Assembly (NCBI RefSeq): GCF_003024675.1
Contig: NZ_PYLP01000007.1
Location: forward strand, 43,287 to 107,286
DNA: 64,000 nt
Direction of reading: 5' to 3'
Source of the DNA: Faecalibacillus faecis
GTDB lineage: Bacteria > Bacillota_I > Bacilli_A > Erysipelotrichales > Coprobacillaceae
The notes under the pieces were generated by a model that saw only the letters and a program-made list of their open reading frames with translations, was not told the DNA's origin and made no database searches. This document shows positions 1 to 9,539 of this stretch, piece by piece. The stretch's first letter is position 1. Each line of letters begins with the position of its first letter. Position numbers and translations under genes: made by a program.

Positions 1-262
1 TTTCAACGATGGCTTGATGTCCTAAACAAACTCCTAAAATCGGATATTTTGTATAATAGGTTTGAATGACCTCTTCTATAATTCCTGCTTCACTTGGTTT
101 ACCAGGACCTGGTGAAATAATAATGCAAGAAGGAGTGAATTTCTCTATTTCTTCAACAGATATTTCATCATTTCTTACAACCTTGATTTCTTCATTAATA
201 GAACCAATCAATTGATAGAGGTTATATGCAAAACTATCATAGTTATCAATAAGTAGAATCAT
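1..262 (-). CDS. trpG: Anthranilate/aminodeoxychorismate synthase glutamine amidotransferase, N-terminal part (cut by window edge)
   Basis: Only the first 87 codons are visible; the gene runs off the left edge. It encodes the glutaminase subunit that supplies ammonia to TrpE (or PabB) for chorismate amination. Seen: the start with DNYDSF at residues 6-11, the SPGPG oxyanion loop at 50-54, and GVCLGHQ at 77-83 with the nucleophile Cys79. These mark a class I (triad) glutamine amidotransferase. Its ATG overlaps the end of trpE by 17 bp, so the two are probably translationally coupled under the upstream Trp T-box. TrpG and PabA cannot be separated from sequence alone; such subunits are often shared between the two pathways. 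Confidence 0.9.
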   Translation of the reverse strand, partial: MILLIDNYDSFAYNLYQLIGSINEEIKVVRNDEISVEEIEKFTPSCIIISPGPGKPSEAGIIEEVIQTYYTKYPILGVCLGHQAIVE

Positions 263-1718
263 AATCAATACCTCCATCTGCCATTTTAATTGCTTCTACA
301 ACGGCTCCTGCTTTATTTAAACATTCTTGATACTCACTTTCAGGAACACTGTCATAAACAATACCTGCCCCACTACAAATAGAAATTTCATTATTTCTTT
401 TATAAGCTAAGCGAATACCAATGCATAGATCCATATTTCCTGTAAAATCTAAATAACCAATGGCACCACCATAAATGCCTCTTTTATTTTGTTCTAATTG
501 ATTAATAATTTGACAAGCTCTTATTTTAGGTGCTCCTGATAACGTTCCTGCAGGAAGTAAAGAATCAATTGCATCTAAGGCATCATATTCATCTTTGATT
601 TCACTACTTACCACACTCGCTATATGAATAACTCTCGAGAACTTTAAAATATCCATATAAGAAATAACTTTTACACTATTAAATTTAGAGATTTTTCCTA
701 AATCATTTCTTCCTAAATCAACGAGCATATTATGTTCAGCTAATTCTTTTTCATCTTTTAATAATCCTTCTATTAATTGTTGATCTTCTTGATCATCTTT
801 TCCTCTTTTTCTTGTTCCCGCAATTGGGAAAGTTGTTAACTTCTTTCCTTCTAGCTTAATAAGGGTTTCAGGAGAAGCTCCTGCTACTTCAATATTATCA
901 CTTGCAAAGTAGAACATATAAGGTGACGGATTCGTTGTTCTTAATACACGATAAGTATCAAAAAGAGAACCTGTTGCTCTTGCATATTGTCTATTTGATA
1001 AAACAACTTGGAAGATATCCCCTTCTTTAATAAACTCAATACCTTTTTCAACCATTTGACAATATTCTTCTTTAGAAAGAACGGGTTTAAAATCATCTAA
1101 TAGTTTTAATGGCTGAACAAGTGTTTTAACATGTTTACGAACAATGTATTCAAGTTCATCTAATTCTTTAATTCCTTTTTTATAATTCTTTTGTAAATCA
1201 TCTGTTTTAATATTGACGATAAGAATCAATTTTTGTTTAAAGTGATCAAAACAAATCACTTTATCAAACAACATTAAATCAACATCATTAAAACCATTAT
1301 CCTTTTGATTTTTAATAATTGAAGGCTCACTGTATTTAAAATAATCAAAACTAAAATAACCAACCAATCCCCCTGTAAAAGTAGGAAAACCTTCTAACTT
1401 TAAACTACGATTTTCATTTAAAACCTTTCTGATATATTCTTTAGGATGTTCTACCTTAAAGATTTTATCATTGACTTTCATCATCTTGTTGTAACATGTA
1501 ATTTCACTTTTAGGATCAAATCCAATAAAAGTATATCTCCCCCATTTACTTTTATCTTCATGACTTTCTAACATGTAAACATGTTTAGAATACTGTTTTA
1601 GTTTTCTCATCAATTCGATTGGTGTAATCATATCACTATAGATTTCTTTTTTTATTGGAACTAAATCGCAATCATCTAGATTCATTTTTTCTAATGTTTC
1701 CAATTCTGGATAATACAT
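246..1718 (-). CDS. trpE: Anthranilate synthase component I
   Basis: It converts chorismate plus ammonia to anthranilate, the first committed step of tryptophan synthesis. The 490-aa length is normal. The N-terminal domain has the tryptophan feedback-site motif LES at 50-52. The catalytic chorismate-binding domain shows GDIFQVVLS, PSPYMFYF, FPIAGTRKRG, LVDLGRNDLG, SGAPKIRA and GAGIVYDS in order. A strong GGGGGAG ribosome site lies just before the ATG. The upstream leader is a T-box with a TGG specifier, which supports TrpE over PabB. It overlaps trpG downstream; the remaining trp genes should lie beyond the left edge. Confidence 0.95.
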   Translation of the reverse strand: MYYPELETLEKMNLDDCDLVPIKKEIYSDMITPIELMRKLKQYSKHVYMLESHEDKSKWGRYTFIGFDPKSEITCYNKMMKVNDKIFKVEHPKEYIRKVLNENRSLKLEGFPTFTGGLVGYFSFDYFKYSEPSIIKNQKDNGFNDVDLMLFDKVICFDHFKQKLILIVNIKTDDLQKNYKKGIKELDELEYIVRKHVKTLVQPLKLLDDFKPVLSKEEYCQMVEKGIEFIKEGDIFQVVLSNRQYARATGSLFDTYRVLRTTNPSPYMFYFASDNIEVAGASPETLIKLEGKKLTTFPIAGTRKRGKDDQEDQQLIEGLLKDEKELAEHNMLVDLGRNDLGKISKFNSVKVISYMDILKFSRVIHIASVVSSEIKDEYDALDAIDSLLPAGTLSGAPKIRACQIINQLEQNKRGIYGGAIGYLDFTGNMDLCIGIRLAYKRNNEISICSGAGIVYDSVPESEYQECLNKAGAVVEAIKMADGGIDYDSTY

Positions 1719-1737
1719 TAAACTCCCCCCTTATAAT

Positions 1738-2010
1738 TAAAAAAACCGTCCTGAAAGTTAAACTTTCAAGGACGGTTATATCCGCGGTGCCACCTTGTTT
1801 CATGATTATAAAATCATGCCCTTAGCTAGATGCTATCACATCTACGACTACTTACGTAAGCCTAACGTCAAAGAATACTCAGCCTAAGCCTTTCCTTTTG
1901 CCCTCAGTGGTCCATTTAATAGCCTGCGTTCTGTTTGCTTCCACCATCCAAACTCTCTATAAGTGCACGATCTATTTTTATCTCCACTTCATCGGTTTTT
2001 ACTTGTTTGT
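1738..2010 (-). promoter_or_regulatory. T-box leader, tryptophan-specific (TGG specifier)
   Basis: The T-box core GGTGGCACCGCGG is at 1782-1794 on the minus strand, followed by an intrinsic terminator at 1741-1777. The upstream half carries AGAGAG and GGTGGAAGC Stem I-type motifs. The likely specifier triplet is TGG at 1912-1914 in the context AAATGGACCACTGAGG. Uncharged tRNA-Trp would stabilise the antiterminator and allow trpE-trpG transcription. Confidence 0.93.
1741..1777 (-). terminator. T-box attenuator hairpin before trpE
   Basis: The arms AACCGTCCT and AGGACGGTT with an inner TGAAAG/CTTTCA pair are followed by a U-run on the minus strand. It is the conditional terminator of the Trp T-box. 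Confidence 0.9.
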
Positions 2011-2073
2011 ATTATAAAACTGTTTCAAAAACAAAGTCAACAAAGTTAAACAATGTTTTATTTTTTATACAAT

Positions 2074-2844
2074 CTATTTAGCTTTATCAATTGCTTCAAT
2101 AACCGCATTTCTAAAGCCATTTTCTTCTAAAGCTTTGACTCCTTTGATGGTAATTCCTCCTGGTGAACAAACTTGATCCTTTAATAATCCTGGATGAGCA
2201 TTCGTTTCTTGCACCATTTTGGCACTTCCTAAAACGGTTTGACTAGCAAGTTTATAAGCTAAATCACGTGGTAAACCATTTAAAACAGCTCCATCAGCAA
2301 GTGCTTCAATAAACATATAAACAAAAGCAGGTCCACAACCACTTAAAGCTCCTCCAGCAATCATTTGTTTATTATCAATCACATAAACTTCGCCAATGCT
2401 TTCAAACATTTGATAAGCAAAATCAAATTCTTCTTGAGTCAATGTATTTTCTCTTTCAAATAGTGTTACACCTTTAAAAACCTTTGCAGGTGTATTTGGC
2501 ATAATTGTAAGATGATGTGTTCCAGGAATGAGTGTTTCATATTTTTCATGACTATATCCTGCCACGATTGATATAATTGTTTTATCATCTAAAAGATCTT
2601 TTACTTTATCAAGTACACTTTCAATGACATTTGGTTTAACCCCCATTAAAACATAATCACTATGTTCTACCAAATCTCTTTCGCTTGTACAAACACACAT
2701 CCCATAATCTTTTTCCATTTGTGTAAGTTTATCTTGGTTGATGTCAAAACCACAGACATCTTCTCCTTTGATAAATTCACTTTCAATAACACCTTGACAG
2801 ATTGTCCCTGCCATATTTCCTAATCCTATAAAGCCTAATTTCAT
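2074..2844 (-). CDS. proC: Pyrroline-5-carboxylate reductase
   Basis: It reduces delta-1-pyrroline-5-carboxylate to proline with NAD(P)H, the last step of proline synthesis. The 256-aa protein opens with the Rossmann motif GFIGLGNMAG at 4-13. It carries the family C-terminal signature around LKDQVCSPGGITIKG, which includes the substrate-binding loop. GGGAG lies upstream of the ATG. It sits alone between the trp T-box and the ftsZ terminator, with no other proline gene nearby. Confidence 0.93.
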   Translation of the reverse strand: MKLGFIGLGNMAGTICQGVIESEFIKGEDVCGFDINQDKLTQMEKDYGMCVCTSERDLVEHSDYVLMGVKPNVIESVLDKVKDLLDDKTIISIVAGYSHEKYETLIPGTHHLTIMPNTPAKVFKGVTLFERENTLTQEEFDFAYQMFESIGEVYVIDNKQMIAGGALSGCGPAFVYMFIEALADGAVLNGLPRDLAYKLASQTVLGSAKMVQETNAHPGLLKDQVCSPGGITIKGVKALEENGFRNAVIEAIDKAK

Positions 2845-2861
2845 TTTTAAATCTCCCTTTT

Positions 2862-2890
2862 ATAAAAAAGAGCTAACTGCGTTAGCTCTA
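2862..2890 (-). terminator. Terminator of the murG-ftsZ operon
   Basis: A perfect 8-bp stem GAGCTAAC/GTTAGCTC with a 3-nt loop is followed by TTTTTT on the minus strand. The ftsZ stop codon (2888-2890) lies at the foot of the hairpin. Confidence 0.9.
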
Positions 2891-3970
2891 AATTCTTCTG
2901 TTTTTAATAAATGCTGGTGGAAAACCATCATCATCGTCATCATCATCGTCAAACGAATCATAAGTTTGAGGTTCATCACCTAATGGTTTTGCGACTGAAG
3001 GTTGTACAGTAACTTCTTCTTTTTCTTCTTCAAATCCAGTCGCAATAACTGTAACGATGATTTCATCATCTAAGTTTTCATTAATAGCGATACCTAAATA
3101 TGTGTTAATATCATCCCCAACTTCTTGAGTAATTGTTTCAAGGGCAATATTTGCATCATATAATGAAATATTTGGTCCACCTGTAACATTAATAATTGCA
3201 TCTTTAGCTCCAGCAACAGAGACTTCTAATAATGGTGAAGAAATAGCACGTTTAGCAGCTTCTTTTGCTTTATCATCACCAGAAGACATACCAATACCAA
3301 TTAAAGCATTTCCTCTATTTTTCATAACCGCACAGATATCAGCAAAGTCAAGGTTGATAAATGCTGGAACAGCAATTAAGTCAGTAATTGTTTGAACACC
3401 TTGTCTTAAAACATTATCTGCTTCTCTAAATGCTTCTTGCATTGGACGACCACCAATTAATTGTAATAAACGATCGTTTGAAACCACGATAATACTATCA
3501 ACATTTGCACGTAATTCATCAATACCTTCAATAGCTTGTTTTTTACGTTTCATTCCTTCAAAAGTAAATGGTTTTGTAATAACACCAACAGTTAACGCTC
3601 CAAGTTCACGTGCAATCTTTGCGAATACCGGTGCAGCACCTGTTCCTGTTCCACCACCCATACCTGCAGCGATAAAAACCATATCAGCTCCTTCTAAAGC
3701 TGTTCTAATATCACCTTCAGATTCTAAAGCAGCTTTTTTACCCATTTCTGGATTACCACCTGCTCCTAAACCTTTTGTTAAATCTTTTCCTAAAACAATT
3801 TTATTTTCAACTGGTGAGCGACGTAAAACTTGTACATCAGTATTAGCGACAAAAAATTCTACCCCTCTTACCCCTTCTTCAACCATTCGATTGACAGCGT
3901 TGTTTCCTCCACCACCAACACCAATGACTTTTATTCTTGCTACTTGTTCAAAATCTAATTCTTCGTTCAT
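2888..3970 (-). CDS. ftsZ: Cell division protein FtsZ
   Basis: The tubulin-like GTPase that forms the Z ring at the division site. The 360-aa protein has GVGGGGNN at 17-24, the G-box GGGTGTG near 105-111 and the T7-loop NLDFADI near 207. These are the nucleotide-binding and catalytic elements of FtsZ. After a short linker with an unusual run of eight Asp comes the C-terminal peptide PPAFIKNRR, which binds FtsA and SepF. AGAGAGGG precedes the ATG. It is the last gene of the murG-murB-ftsQ-ftsA-ftsZ operon and lies 19 bp after ftsA. sepF and divIVA are about 28 kb away. Confidence 0.98.
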   Translation of the reverse strand: MNEELDFEQVARIKVIGVGGGGNNAVNRMVEEGVRGVEFFVANTDVQVLRRSPVENKIVLGKDLTKGLGAGGNPEMGKKAALESEGDIRTALEGADMVFIAAGMGGGTGTGAAPVFAKIARELGALTVGVITKPFTFEGMKRKKQAIEGIDELRANVDSIIVVSNDRLLQLIGGRPMQEAFREADNVLRQGVQTITDLIAVPAFINLDFADICAVMKNRGNALIGIGMSSGDDKAKEAAKRAISSPLLEVSVAGAKDAIINVTGGPNISLYDANIALETITQEVGDDINTYLGIAINENLDDEIIVTVIATGFEEEKEEVTVQPSVAKPLGDEPQTYDSFDDDDDDDDGFPPAFIKNRRI

Positions 3971-3989
3971 GATTTTCCCTCTCTTTTAT

Positions 3990-5252
3990 TTATTCTTCTT
4001 CACCAAAGAAAGTATCAAGTAATCTACTGAACCTTCCAGTTTTTTCTTTTGTATCCTTTGTTTTTGTTAAACCTTTAAATTTTACAGCCATTGTATTAGA
4101 AATATCTGGTAATATAACCGATGTTTCATAAGCTCCTAAATATTTTGCTCGATCCGACATATAGAAAATCATTCCTACTGCTGAAACAAACGCCATATCG
4201 CGAATCCCTATAATATCTGGACGATAAACTCTCACAGGACCTTCTAAAACATTTCCAGCTACCTTATCTAACATTTCAAGTTCACCGCCACCACCAACGA
4301 TCAAGGTCTCATAATGACTACCATCATCAATGATCTGTAATTTTTCTTTAATTACATTTAAAGCATCAACAGTTGCTTCTTCCAAAATATGCGCAAAATC
4401 TTTTTGCGTATAATCTTTTCGTCCATCCGGTAATTCTGTTGAATGAATAATATCTTCCTGTCCTATCGTATAATCTAAAGAACCATATTTAATTTTATAA
4501 GCTTCTGCTTGATTCATTGAGATTTGTAGGTTTTGAGCAATAGCTCTTGTCAGGTTATATCCACCTACAGAACATACTGTCAAATATTTTAAATAACCAT
4601 CTTTATAAAAAGAAATTGTTGAAGTCTTATACCCCATATCAATCAATACAGCACCTTCTTGAAGATAAACAGCATCAAACGCTTCTTTCGCACACGCAAA
4701 AGCATTAATACAGATATCCATAACTTCTAAGCCTGCTTTTTCTACAGCCATAATATATGGATATAAAATACATTTTTGTGAAGTAATAACGAGTGTATCA
4801 ACAATTAAATTTCTTGATGATTCTCCAATCGGTGGTTGATTACTGATCCCAAAATCACCATTAAATTTAACAGGAATCACACAGACTACTTCTTCTTCAG
4901 AAGATCTTTTAAATTTTGTGGATAATTTCAATCCTCTAACAATATCATCTTTTGTTATTTTTGCTTCATGATTTAAAGAAACAGTACTATTACTTTGATA
5001 GAGTTTTGAACGAATGGTTGGTATTGTTAAACCAATAGCTTTGATTTCTCCATCAAGAAATTCATTAGCTTCTTGGACAACCGCTTTAATATCATTTACC
5101 AATAAATGTTCATCTTCAATAATACCTTTTTTTACACCATGACTTGGGACTTTTTTTGAAAAAAGCACATGCAAATTAGAGTTCATTATTTCGCCAACAA
5201 GTAATTCAATTGTTGCACTACCTATATCTAACACTGCATAAACTTCATTCAT
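3990..5252 (-). CDS. ftsA: Cell division protein FtsA
   Basis: An actin-fold ATPase that tethers FtsZ to the membrane. The 420-aa protein begins with a DIGSATIELLVG phosphate-1 motif and has the SHS2 insertion between about residues 85 and 160. It has IDMGYKTSTISF as phosphate 2, and an adenosine motif at VGGGGELEML. The C-terminal helix GRFSRLLDTFF is the amphipathic membrane anchor. GGGGAG precedes the ATG. It is directly upstream of ftsZ and separated from ftsQ by a 96-bp gap that holds a hairpin. Confidence 0.96.
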   Translation of the reverse strand: MNEVYAVLDIGSATIELLVGEIMNSNLHVLFSKKVPSHGVKKGIIEDEHLLVNDIKAVVQEANEFLDGEIKAIGLTIPTIRSKLYQSNSTVSLNHEAKITKDDIVRGLKLSTKFKRSSEEEVVCVIPVKFNGDFGISNQPPIGESSRNLIVDTLVITSQKCILYPYIMAVEKAGLEVMDICINAFACAKEAFDAVYLQEGAVLIDMGYKTSTISFYKDGYLKYLTVCSVGGYNLTRAIAQNLQISMNQAEAYKIKYGSLDYTIGQEDIIHSTELPDGRKDYTQKDFAHILEEATVDALNVIKEKLQIIDDGSHYETLIVGGGGELEMLDKVAGNVLEGPVRVYRPDIIGIRDMAFVSAVGMIFYMSDRAKYLGAYETSVILPDISNTMAVKFKGLTKTKDTKEKTGRFSRLLDTFFGEEE

Positions 5253-5291
5253 GTCTATCTCCCCTTACTACATATATTCTAATAATATCAT

Positions 5292-5337
5292 AAAAGCTAC
5301 GATAATTAAAGGTTTTAGTTTCAATCACGTAGCTTTT
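5292..5337 (-). promoter_or_regulatory. Large hairpin between ftsQ and ftsA
   Basis: The ten-base arms AAAAGCTACG and CGTAGCTTTT are perfectly complementary and enclose about 26 nt that can pair partly (ATTGAAA with the ATTAAA region). On the minus strand the 3' arm ends in only four T before other bases, so it is a weak terminator at best. It could tune ftsA-ftsZ expression relative to ftsQ or be an mRNA processing site. Function unknown. Confidence 0.45.
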
Positions 5338-5348
5338 TTCTTTGTTAT

Positions 5349-6101
5349 TTAATTGTATACATACACATTTTTACCTAAAAAATCATAGTATTTATTTTCA
5401 GGATATTTTTGAGTAACTAAATAGTAATTCGTTGATGTCAGTTGACGAGCCATATCTTCAATTCTTACATAAAAGATCTTACCATCATCCAATTCCAATT
5501 TACACTTTGTTTGATCTTTATCATTGGGTTCAAAAACGATACTTGAAATCTGATTTTTGATAACTGATGGCAATTGTTTGTATTCTTTAATAAATTGTTT
5601 TAAATGTTTTTCATCAAAATTTATAGCTTGTGGATATCTTTGAACATAAGAAAGCTTTTCTTGCTTTGTATCCTTTTCCATAACCCCATCTTCATCAACA
5701 ATATAAAGTATATTATCGATATAACTATAAAGCATCGCATTATTTTCTTGAACAGTAATTTTCACATTTCCTAACAAATCTTTTTTTACAGTTGCTTTTT
5801 TTATAAAAAGCATTTGTTCAATTTCTTTTTTCACTTGATTCTTATTTACTTTAAAGAAATATGTTTCTTTTGATTTAATTGAAATATGTTCAATAATATT
5901 TTCTTGATTCGTCAGATGACATCCACTCACTGAAATCTTCTTCACTTTGCTTGCATTCCCTGTCATAAAAATAATACAAGCAATGATTATTAAAACAATC
6001 AAGACAAAGCATCTTCTTCTCTTTTGCTTTTTCTTTTTTATTTTCTTTTGCATGTTTTTTACTTGATTAACATCATGCTCATTGTACATATACGTAGCCA
6101 T
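5349..6101 (-). CDS. ftsQ: Cell division protein FtsQ/DivIB
   Basis: A bitopic membrane protein of the divisome that connects FtsL/FtsB with septal wall synthesis. The 250-aa protein has a basic cytoplasmic tail (QKKIKKKKQKRRR) and one membrane segment near 32-49. The extracellular POTRA domain starts at KISVSGCHLTNQENIIEH, and the FtsQ/DivIB beta domain follows. It starts 1 nt after the murB stop, and its ribosome site lies inside the end of murB. The family is poorly conserved in sequence, but operon position and topology fit well. Confidence 0.88.
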   Translation of the reverse strand: MATYMYNEHDVNQVKNMQKKIKKKKQKRRRCFVLIVLIIIACIIFMTGNASKVKKISVSGCHLTNQENIIEHISIKSKETYFFKVNKNQVKKEIEQMLFIKKATVKKDLLGNVKITVQENNAMLYSYIDNILYIVDEDGVMEKDTKQEKLSYVQRYPQAINFDEKHLKQFIKEYKQLPSVIKNQISSIVFEPNDKDQTKCKLELDDGKIFYVRIEDMARQLTSTNYYLVTQKYPENKYYDFLGKNVYVYN

Positions 6102-6102
6102 T

Positions 6103-7017
6103 TTATAACTCCCAGTTAATAAAACGTACTTCAGGTTTTAATAAAACACCTGATTGTTCTTGTACTGTTTTTTGAACATAAAATATTAAATCATAAATAT
6201 CTTTAGCAGAAGCATAACCATTATTGACAATAAAATTAGAATGCTTAGGTGATACTTGCGCACCCCCAATTTCATAACCTCTAAGTTTGGCATCGTCTAT
6301 CAATTTCCAAGCCGCATTTCCTTCGGGATTTCTAAAAACACTTCCTGCACTTGGTTTATTCCATGGCTGTGACGACATACGTCTTTCTTTTCTCTTATCT
6401 AATTTTTCATTGATTTCTTCAACACTTTTGTTTTCTAATTCAAAAGTTGCTTCCAAAACGATCCATTTAGGATGGTCTTGAATAATGGAATGTCTATATG
6501 AAAATTCCATTTCTTCTTTCGTAAGTGTTACAACCCTTAAATTTTCATTTAATACTTTCACAGATTTCACAACTTCACTTAAACATGATTTATAAGCACC
6601 GGCATTCATAAAAATACCTCCACCGATATTTCCCGGAATACCTCCCATAAATTCAAAGCCACTTAAACCAACTTTTGCACAATCATAAGCAAGTTTAATC
6701 ATCGCAACACCACTTTGTGCCACAACTTCACTTCCATTGATTGAATAATGATTCATATTCTCTAATGAAATAATAATTCCTTCAAAACTTTTATCTGAAA
6801 ATAATAAATTAGATCCTCTACCAATAACAAAAAGTTGAATTCTATGTTTTCGACAATATTTAATAATAGAAATAAGTCCTTCTACATCTTTTACTTTAAT
6901 AAATAATCTTGCTGGACCTCCTACACGATATGTTGTGTGTTTATAAAGAGGTTCATCTTTTAAAATTGTTCCTACATTAAGTTCTAAAAGTTCTTGATAA
7001 TATTTTTCAAATTTCAT
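6103..7017 (-). CDS. murB: UDP-N-acetylenolpyruvoylglucosamine reductase
   Basis: It reduces UDP-GlcNAc-enolpyruvate to UDP-MurNAc with NADPH and FAD, in the cytoplasm. The 304-aa protein has the FAD-binding stretches TYRVGGPA, VIGRGSNLLF and GFEFMGGIPGNIGGG. The catalytic Ser lies in SAGSVFRNP and the C-terminal Glu in KPEVRF. The absence of the Tyr-loop of type I enzymes fits a type II (Gram-positive) MurB. It is two bases downstream of murG and one base upstream of ftsQ, a tight dcw-type arrangement. Confidence 0.96.
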   Translation of the reverse strand: MKFEKYYQELLELNVGTILKDEPLYKHTTYRVGGPARLFIKVKDVEGLISIIKYCRKHRIQLFVIGRGSNLLFSDKSFEGIIISLENMNHYSINGSEVVAQSGVAMIKLAYDCAKVGLSGFEFMGGIPGNIGGGIFMNAGAYKSCLSEVVKSVKVLNENLRVVTLTKEEMEFSYRHSIIQDHPKWIVLEATFELENKSVEEINEKLDKRKERRMSSQPWNKPSAGSVFRNPEGNAAWKLIDDAKLRGYEIGGAQVSPKHSNFIVNNGYASAKDIYDLIFYVQKTVQEQSGVLLKPEVRFINWEL

Positions 7018-7019
7018 AA

Positions 7020-8096
7020 TTATTTTCCTAACATATCCACAATCACTCGATACATATCTTCAAGAGCGTTTGGTTTTCCTAATTTTTTTGCGTTTTCTTT
7101 TAAAACATTTAAACGACTTTCATCATTAATAATTGCATCAATTGTAGAAATCAATTTTTCACCTGTTAAATCCTTTTCTAAAATCATATCTGCCGCTTGA
7201 TTATTGACAAGTTCCCTAGCATTATATTCTTGATGATTTGCAGAGACATAAGGACTTGGAATCAAGATTGCTGGAACGCCTAAAGCGGTTAATTCAGCAA
7301 GGGTACTTGCACCCGCACGAGAAACGATTAAATCAGTAATATGCATTAAGGATGGCATATCATTTACATAAGGAACAATATGCACATTTTCATTTTCATA
7401 AGCTTTCATTGATTCATAATAAGGTTTTCCTGATACATAAACCACTTGATAATCTTTTCCTTTAAATTGATCCATGCATTCTTTCATTGTTTGGTTCACT
7501 GTTTGTGATCCTAATGACCCCATAACAATTGTAACAACCTTTTTTTGACGATCTAAATGGTATTCATCGTAGACATCCTTAGGTTGTTCATGAACAATCA
7601 CACTGGCACGAGGATTTCCCAAAAGAAGGGTTTTTTCTTTTGGAAATTCTTGATAAGCTTTTTGATAACAACAAACAATTTGATCTACTTTTTTAATTAA
7701 AATCTTATTTGTAAGACCAATAATTGAATTTTGTTCATGGATCATGGTTTTGATTTTTAAACCAAAGGCAGCTTGAACAGCTGAAGCACTTGGGTAGCCC
7801 CCAAAACCAACAACAATATCAGGATTAAATTTCTTAATTGTTTTTTTTGCATGTCCAATAGAGCATACAAATAATAAAGCAGCATGCGCTTTCTTTAAAG
7901 GATTTCCAACAAGTCCTTTAACATTAAGTCCTACATAATCATAACCAAGTTGTGGAACAACTTGTGATTCTAAACGATCTTTTGTCCCAATGAATAGGAA
8001 CTGAGAATCAGGTTCTTGTTTTTTTATATATTCAACTAAGGCAAGAGCAGGATAAAGATGCCCTCCTGTTCCTCCCGCAGCAACGACGACTTTCAT
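7020..8096 (-). CDS. murG: Lipid II synthase MurG (undecaprenyl-PP-MurNAc-pentapeptide GlcNAc transferase)
   Basis: It adds GlcNAc to lipid I at the inner face of the membrane to make lipid II. The 358-aa GT-B glycosyltransferase has the N-terminal glycine loop GGTGGH at 8-13. A second G-loop is VMGSLGSQ, and the donor-site helix motif SRAGASTLAELTALGVPAILIP is clear. AAGGAG lies before the ATG, and a well-formed promoter is 30-60 bp upstream. It is the first gene of the murG-murB-ftsQ-ftsA-ftsZ operon; murC/D and ftsW are not in this window. Confidence 0.97.
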   Translation of the reverse strand: MKVVVAAGGTGGHLYPALALVEYIKKQEPDSQFLFIGTKDRLESQVVPQLGYDYVGLNVKGLVGNPLKKAHAALLFVCSIGHAKKTIKKFNPDIVVGFGGYPSASAVQAAFGLKIKTMIHEQNSIIGLTNKILIKKVDQIVCCYQKAYQEFPKEKTLLLGNPRASVIVHEQPKDVYDEYHLDRQKKVVTIVMGSLGSQTVNQTMKECMDQFKGKDYQVVYVSGKPYYESMKAYENENVHIVPYVNDMPSLMHITDLIVSRAGASTLAELTALGVPAILIPSPYVSANHQEYNARELVNNQAADMILEKDLTGEKLISTIDAIINDESRLNVLKENAKKLGKPNALEDMYRVIVDMLGK

Positions 8097-8124
8097 TTCA
8101 TTTCACTCCTTATTCTTATTCTTA

Positions 8125-8152
8125 ATTATACTCTAATTTTTTAGAATATGAA
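8125..8152 (-). promoter_or_regulatory. Promoter of the murG-ftsZ operon
   Basis: On the minus strand, -35 TTCATA (8147-8152) and -10 TATAAT (8125-8130) are separated by 16 nt, about 30 nt upstream of the murG start codon. No other match is as good in the gap. Confidence 0.6.
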
Positions 8153-8211
8153 ATAACTACAGTGCATTAAATAGTGCCACTATTTTCTAAAAAAATCAAG
8201 ATTGAAATAAA

Positions 8212-8239
8212 AATTTCCAAATATTTCTATTTGGAAATT
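8212..8239 (-). terminator. Terminator after the sensor kinase gene
   Basis: The arms AATTTCCAAATA and TATTTGGAAATT form a 12-bp stem with a short loop. A T-rich tract follows on the minus strand, at the kinase stop codon. Confidence 0.85.
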
Positions 8240-9539
8240 ATTTATGTATTACAAAGCTGACACCATCTTTTCTATTAAGTGCTTCTACTTTAAAGCCATA
8301 CATTGTTACTGTCTTATAAACAATAGATAATCCTAAACCAAATTGTCCTTTATGTCCAATTTCATAAGGTTGAAATAATGACTCAGGATTTGAATTATCA
8401 ATGGGCTCTCCATCGTTAAAGATTTCTAAATATTGATTTTTTAAAATAACTTTGATTGTATGATTTACATAACGCGAAGCATTTTCAATAATATTTTCAA
8501 TACAAATACGCCAATATTCTTCATCACCTTTAAAATAAGTATCTTGAAGTTCAGTAATAATTTCAATATCTGGATGCATTGCATTTAACTGATAAACAAT
8601 ATGTTCGATAAGTTCTTTCATAGAACATACTTCATCACCAACCTGCCCACTTAAATAATCCAATCGATTTAAATAAAGTAAACTTCTTACTTTCTTTTCC
8701 AAGCGGTTCGTATTCTCCAAAATAACATCAACGGAAGAATCTTTATCTCCATAAGGATAAACATCATCTTTGATACTTTGTGCATAGGTTTGAATTAAAG
8801 CAATTGGTGTCTTCAAATCATGAGAAATATTATGAATCATTTCTTCTTTAATTTCATTTTGTTTATCAATTTCTTCTTTCATCTCAATAAGTGAAGAAGA
8901 AACGATACCTATTTCATCTCGTCGATCAATATGTAATGTACTTTCTTTATCTTCTTTAATATCATCAATATAATTCTTAATAAGCTTTAATGGTTTTATT
9001 AAAGAAGAAACCCAAATAAATAAAACAAGGGCAATAACGAATAGAGCACCATAAAAAATATTAATAACTTGTCCTTTCAAACTATTAATAAGTGTTTTTG
9101 AATACTCGCTATAAACGATTGAAATAATATAATTGTCACTGTCTGCCCTAGCAATTTGATAATAGATTGTTTTATCATTCATTTTTACTTTTGCTTGAAG
9201 TTTCTTTTTATTTTTTTTGATCACCTTTAAAAGATCATCTTGAAAAGCATAATCTAATACTTGAAATTTCTTAGCTGATATTTTTTGAGAAGAACGTAAC
9301 GTATCTTCACTAACACAATAAGTAAAATGATATATTTGTTTTTCAGAATCTAATGCATCTGGCGAAAAATCATAAGAATAGAAATCATTTTGTGAACGCG
9401 TTAAAACATCATACATTTCATTATCCATAATATGTGTGAGGTTATTATCAATCAAAGGCAATAGTATCGCTAGAATACTTATTGCGATGATTGAAAATAT
9501 AATAATAAGCTGCTTTTGTAACGAATATTTTGTAAGCAT
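8238..9539 (-). CDS. Sensor histidine kinase
   Basis: A membrane sensor of an OmpR-class two-component system. The 433-aa protein has TM1 near 10-30, an extracellular sensor domain to about 155, TM2 near 158-180 and a HAMP linker. The HisKA box is NISHDLKTP, with the phospho-acceptor His near 240. The HATPase domain has NIIENASRYV (N box) and FGLGLSIV (G box). Its ATG overlaps the regulator stop as TAATG, so the pair is co-translated. Overall layout is like CssS-type envelope-stress sensors, but the signal is not deducible. A terminator closes the unit just before the murG promoter. Confidence 0.9.
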   Translation of the reverse strand: MLTKYSLQKQLIIIFSIIAISILAILLPLIDNNLTHIMDNEMYDVLTRSQNDFYSYDFSPDALDSEKQIYHFTYCVSEDTLRSSQKISAKKFQVLDYAFQDDLLKVIKKNKKKLQAKVKMNDKTIYYQIARADSDNYIISIVYSEYSKTLINSLKGQVINIFYGALFVIALVLFIWVSSLIKPLKLIKNYIDDIKEDKESTLHIDRRDEIGIVSSSLIEMKEEIDKQNEIKEEMIHNISHDLKTPIALIQTYAQSIKDDVYPYGDKDSSVDVILENTNRLEKKVRSLLYLNRLDYLSGQVGDEVCSMKELIEHIVYQLNAMHPDIEIITELQDTYFKGDEEYWRICIENIIENASRYVNHTIKVILKNQYLEIFNDGEPIDNSNPESLFQPYEIGHKGQFGLGLSIVYKTVTMYGFKVEALNRKDGVSFVIHK

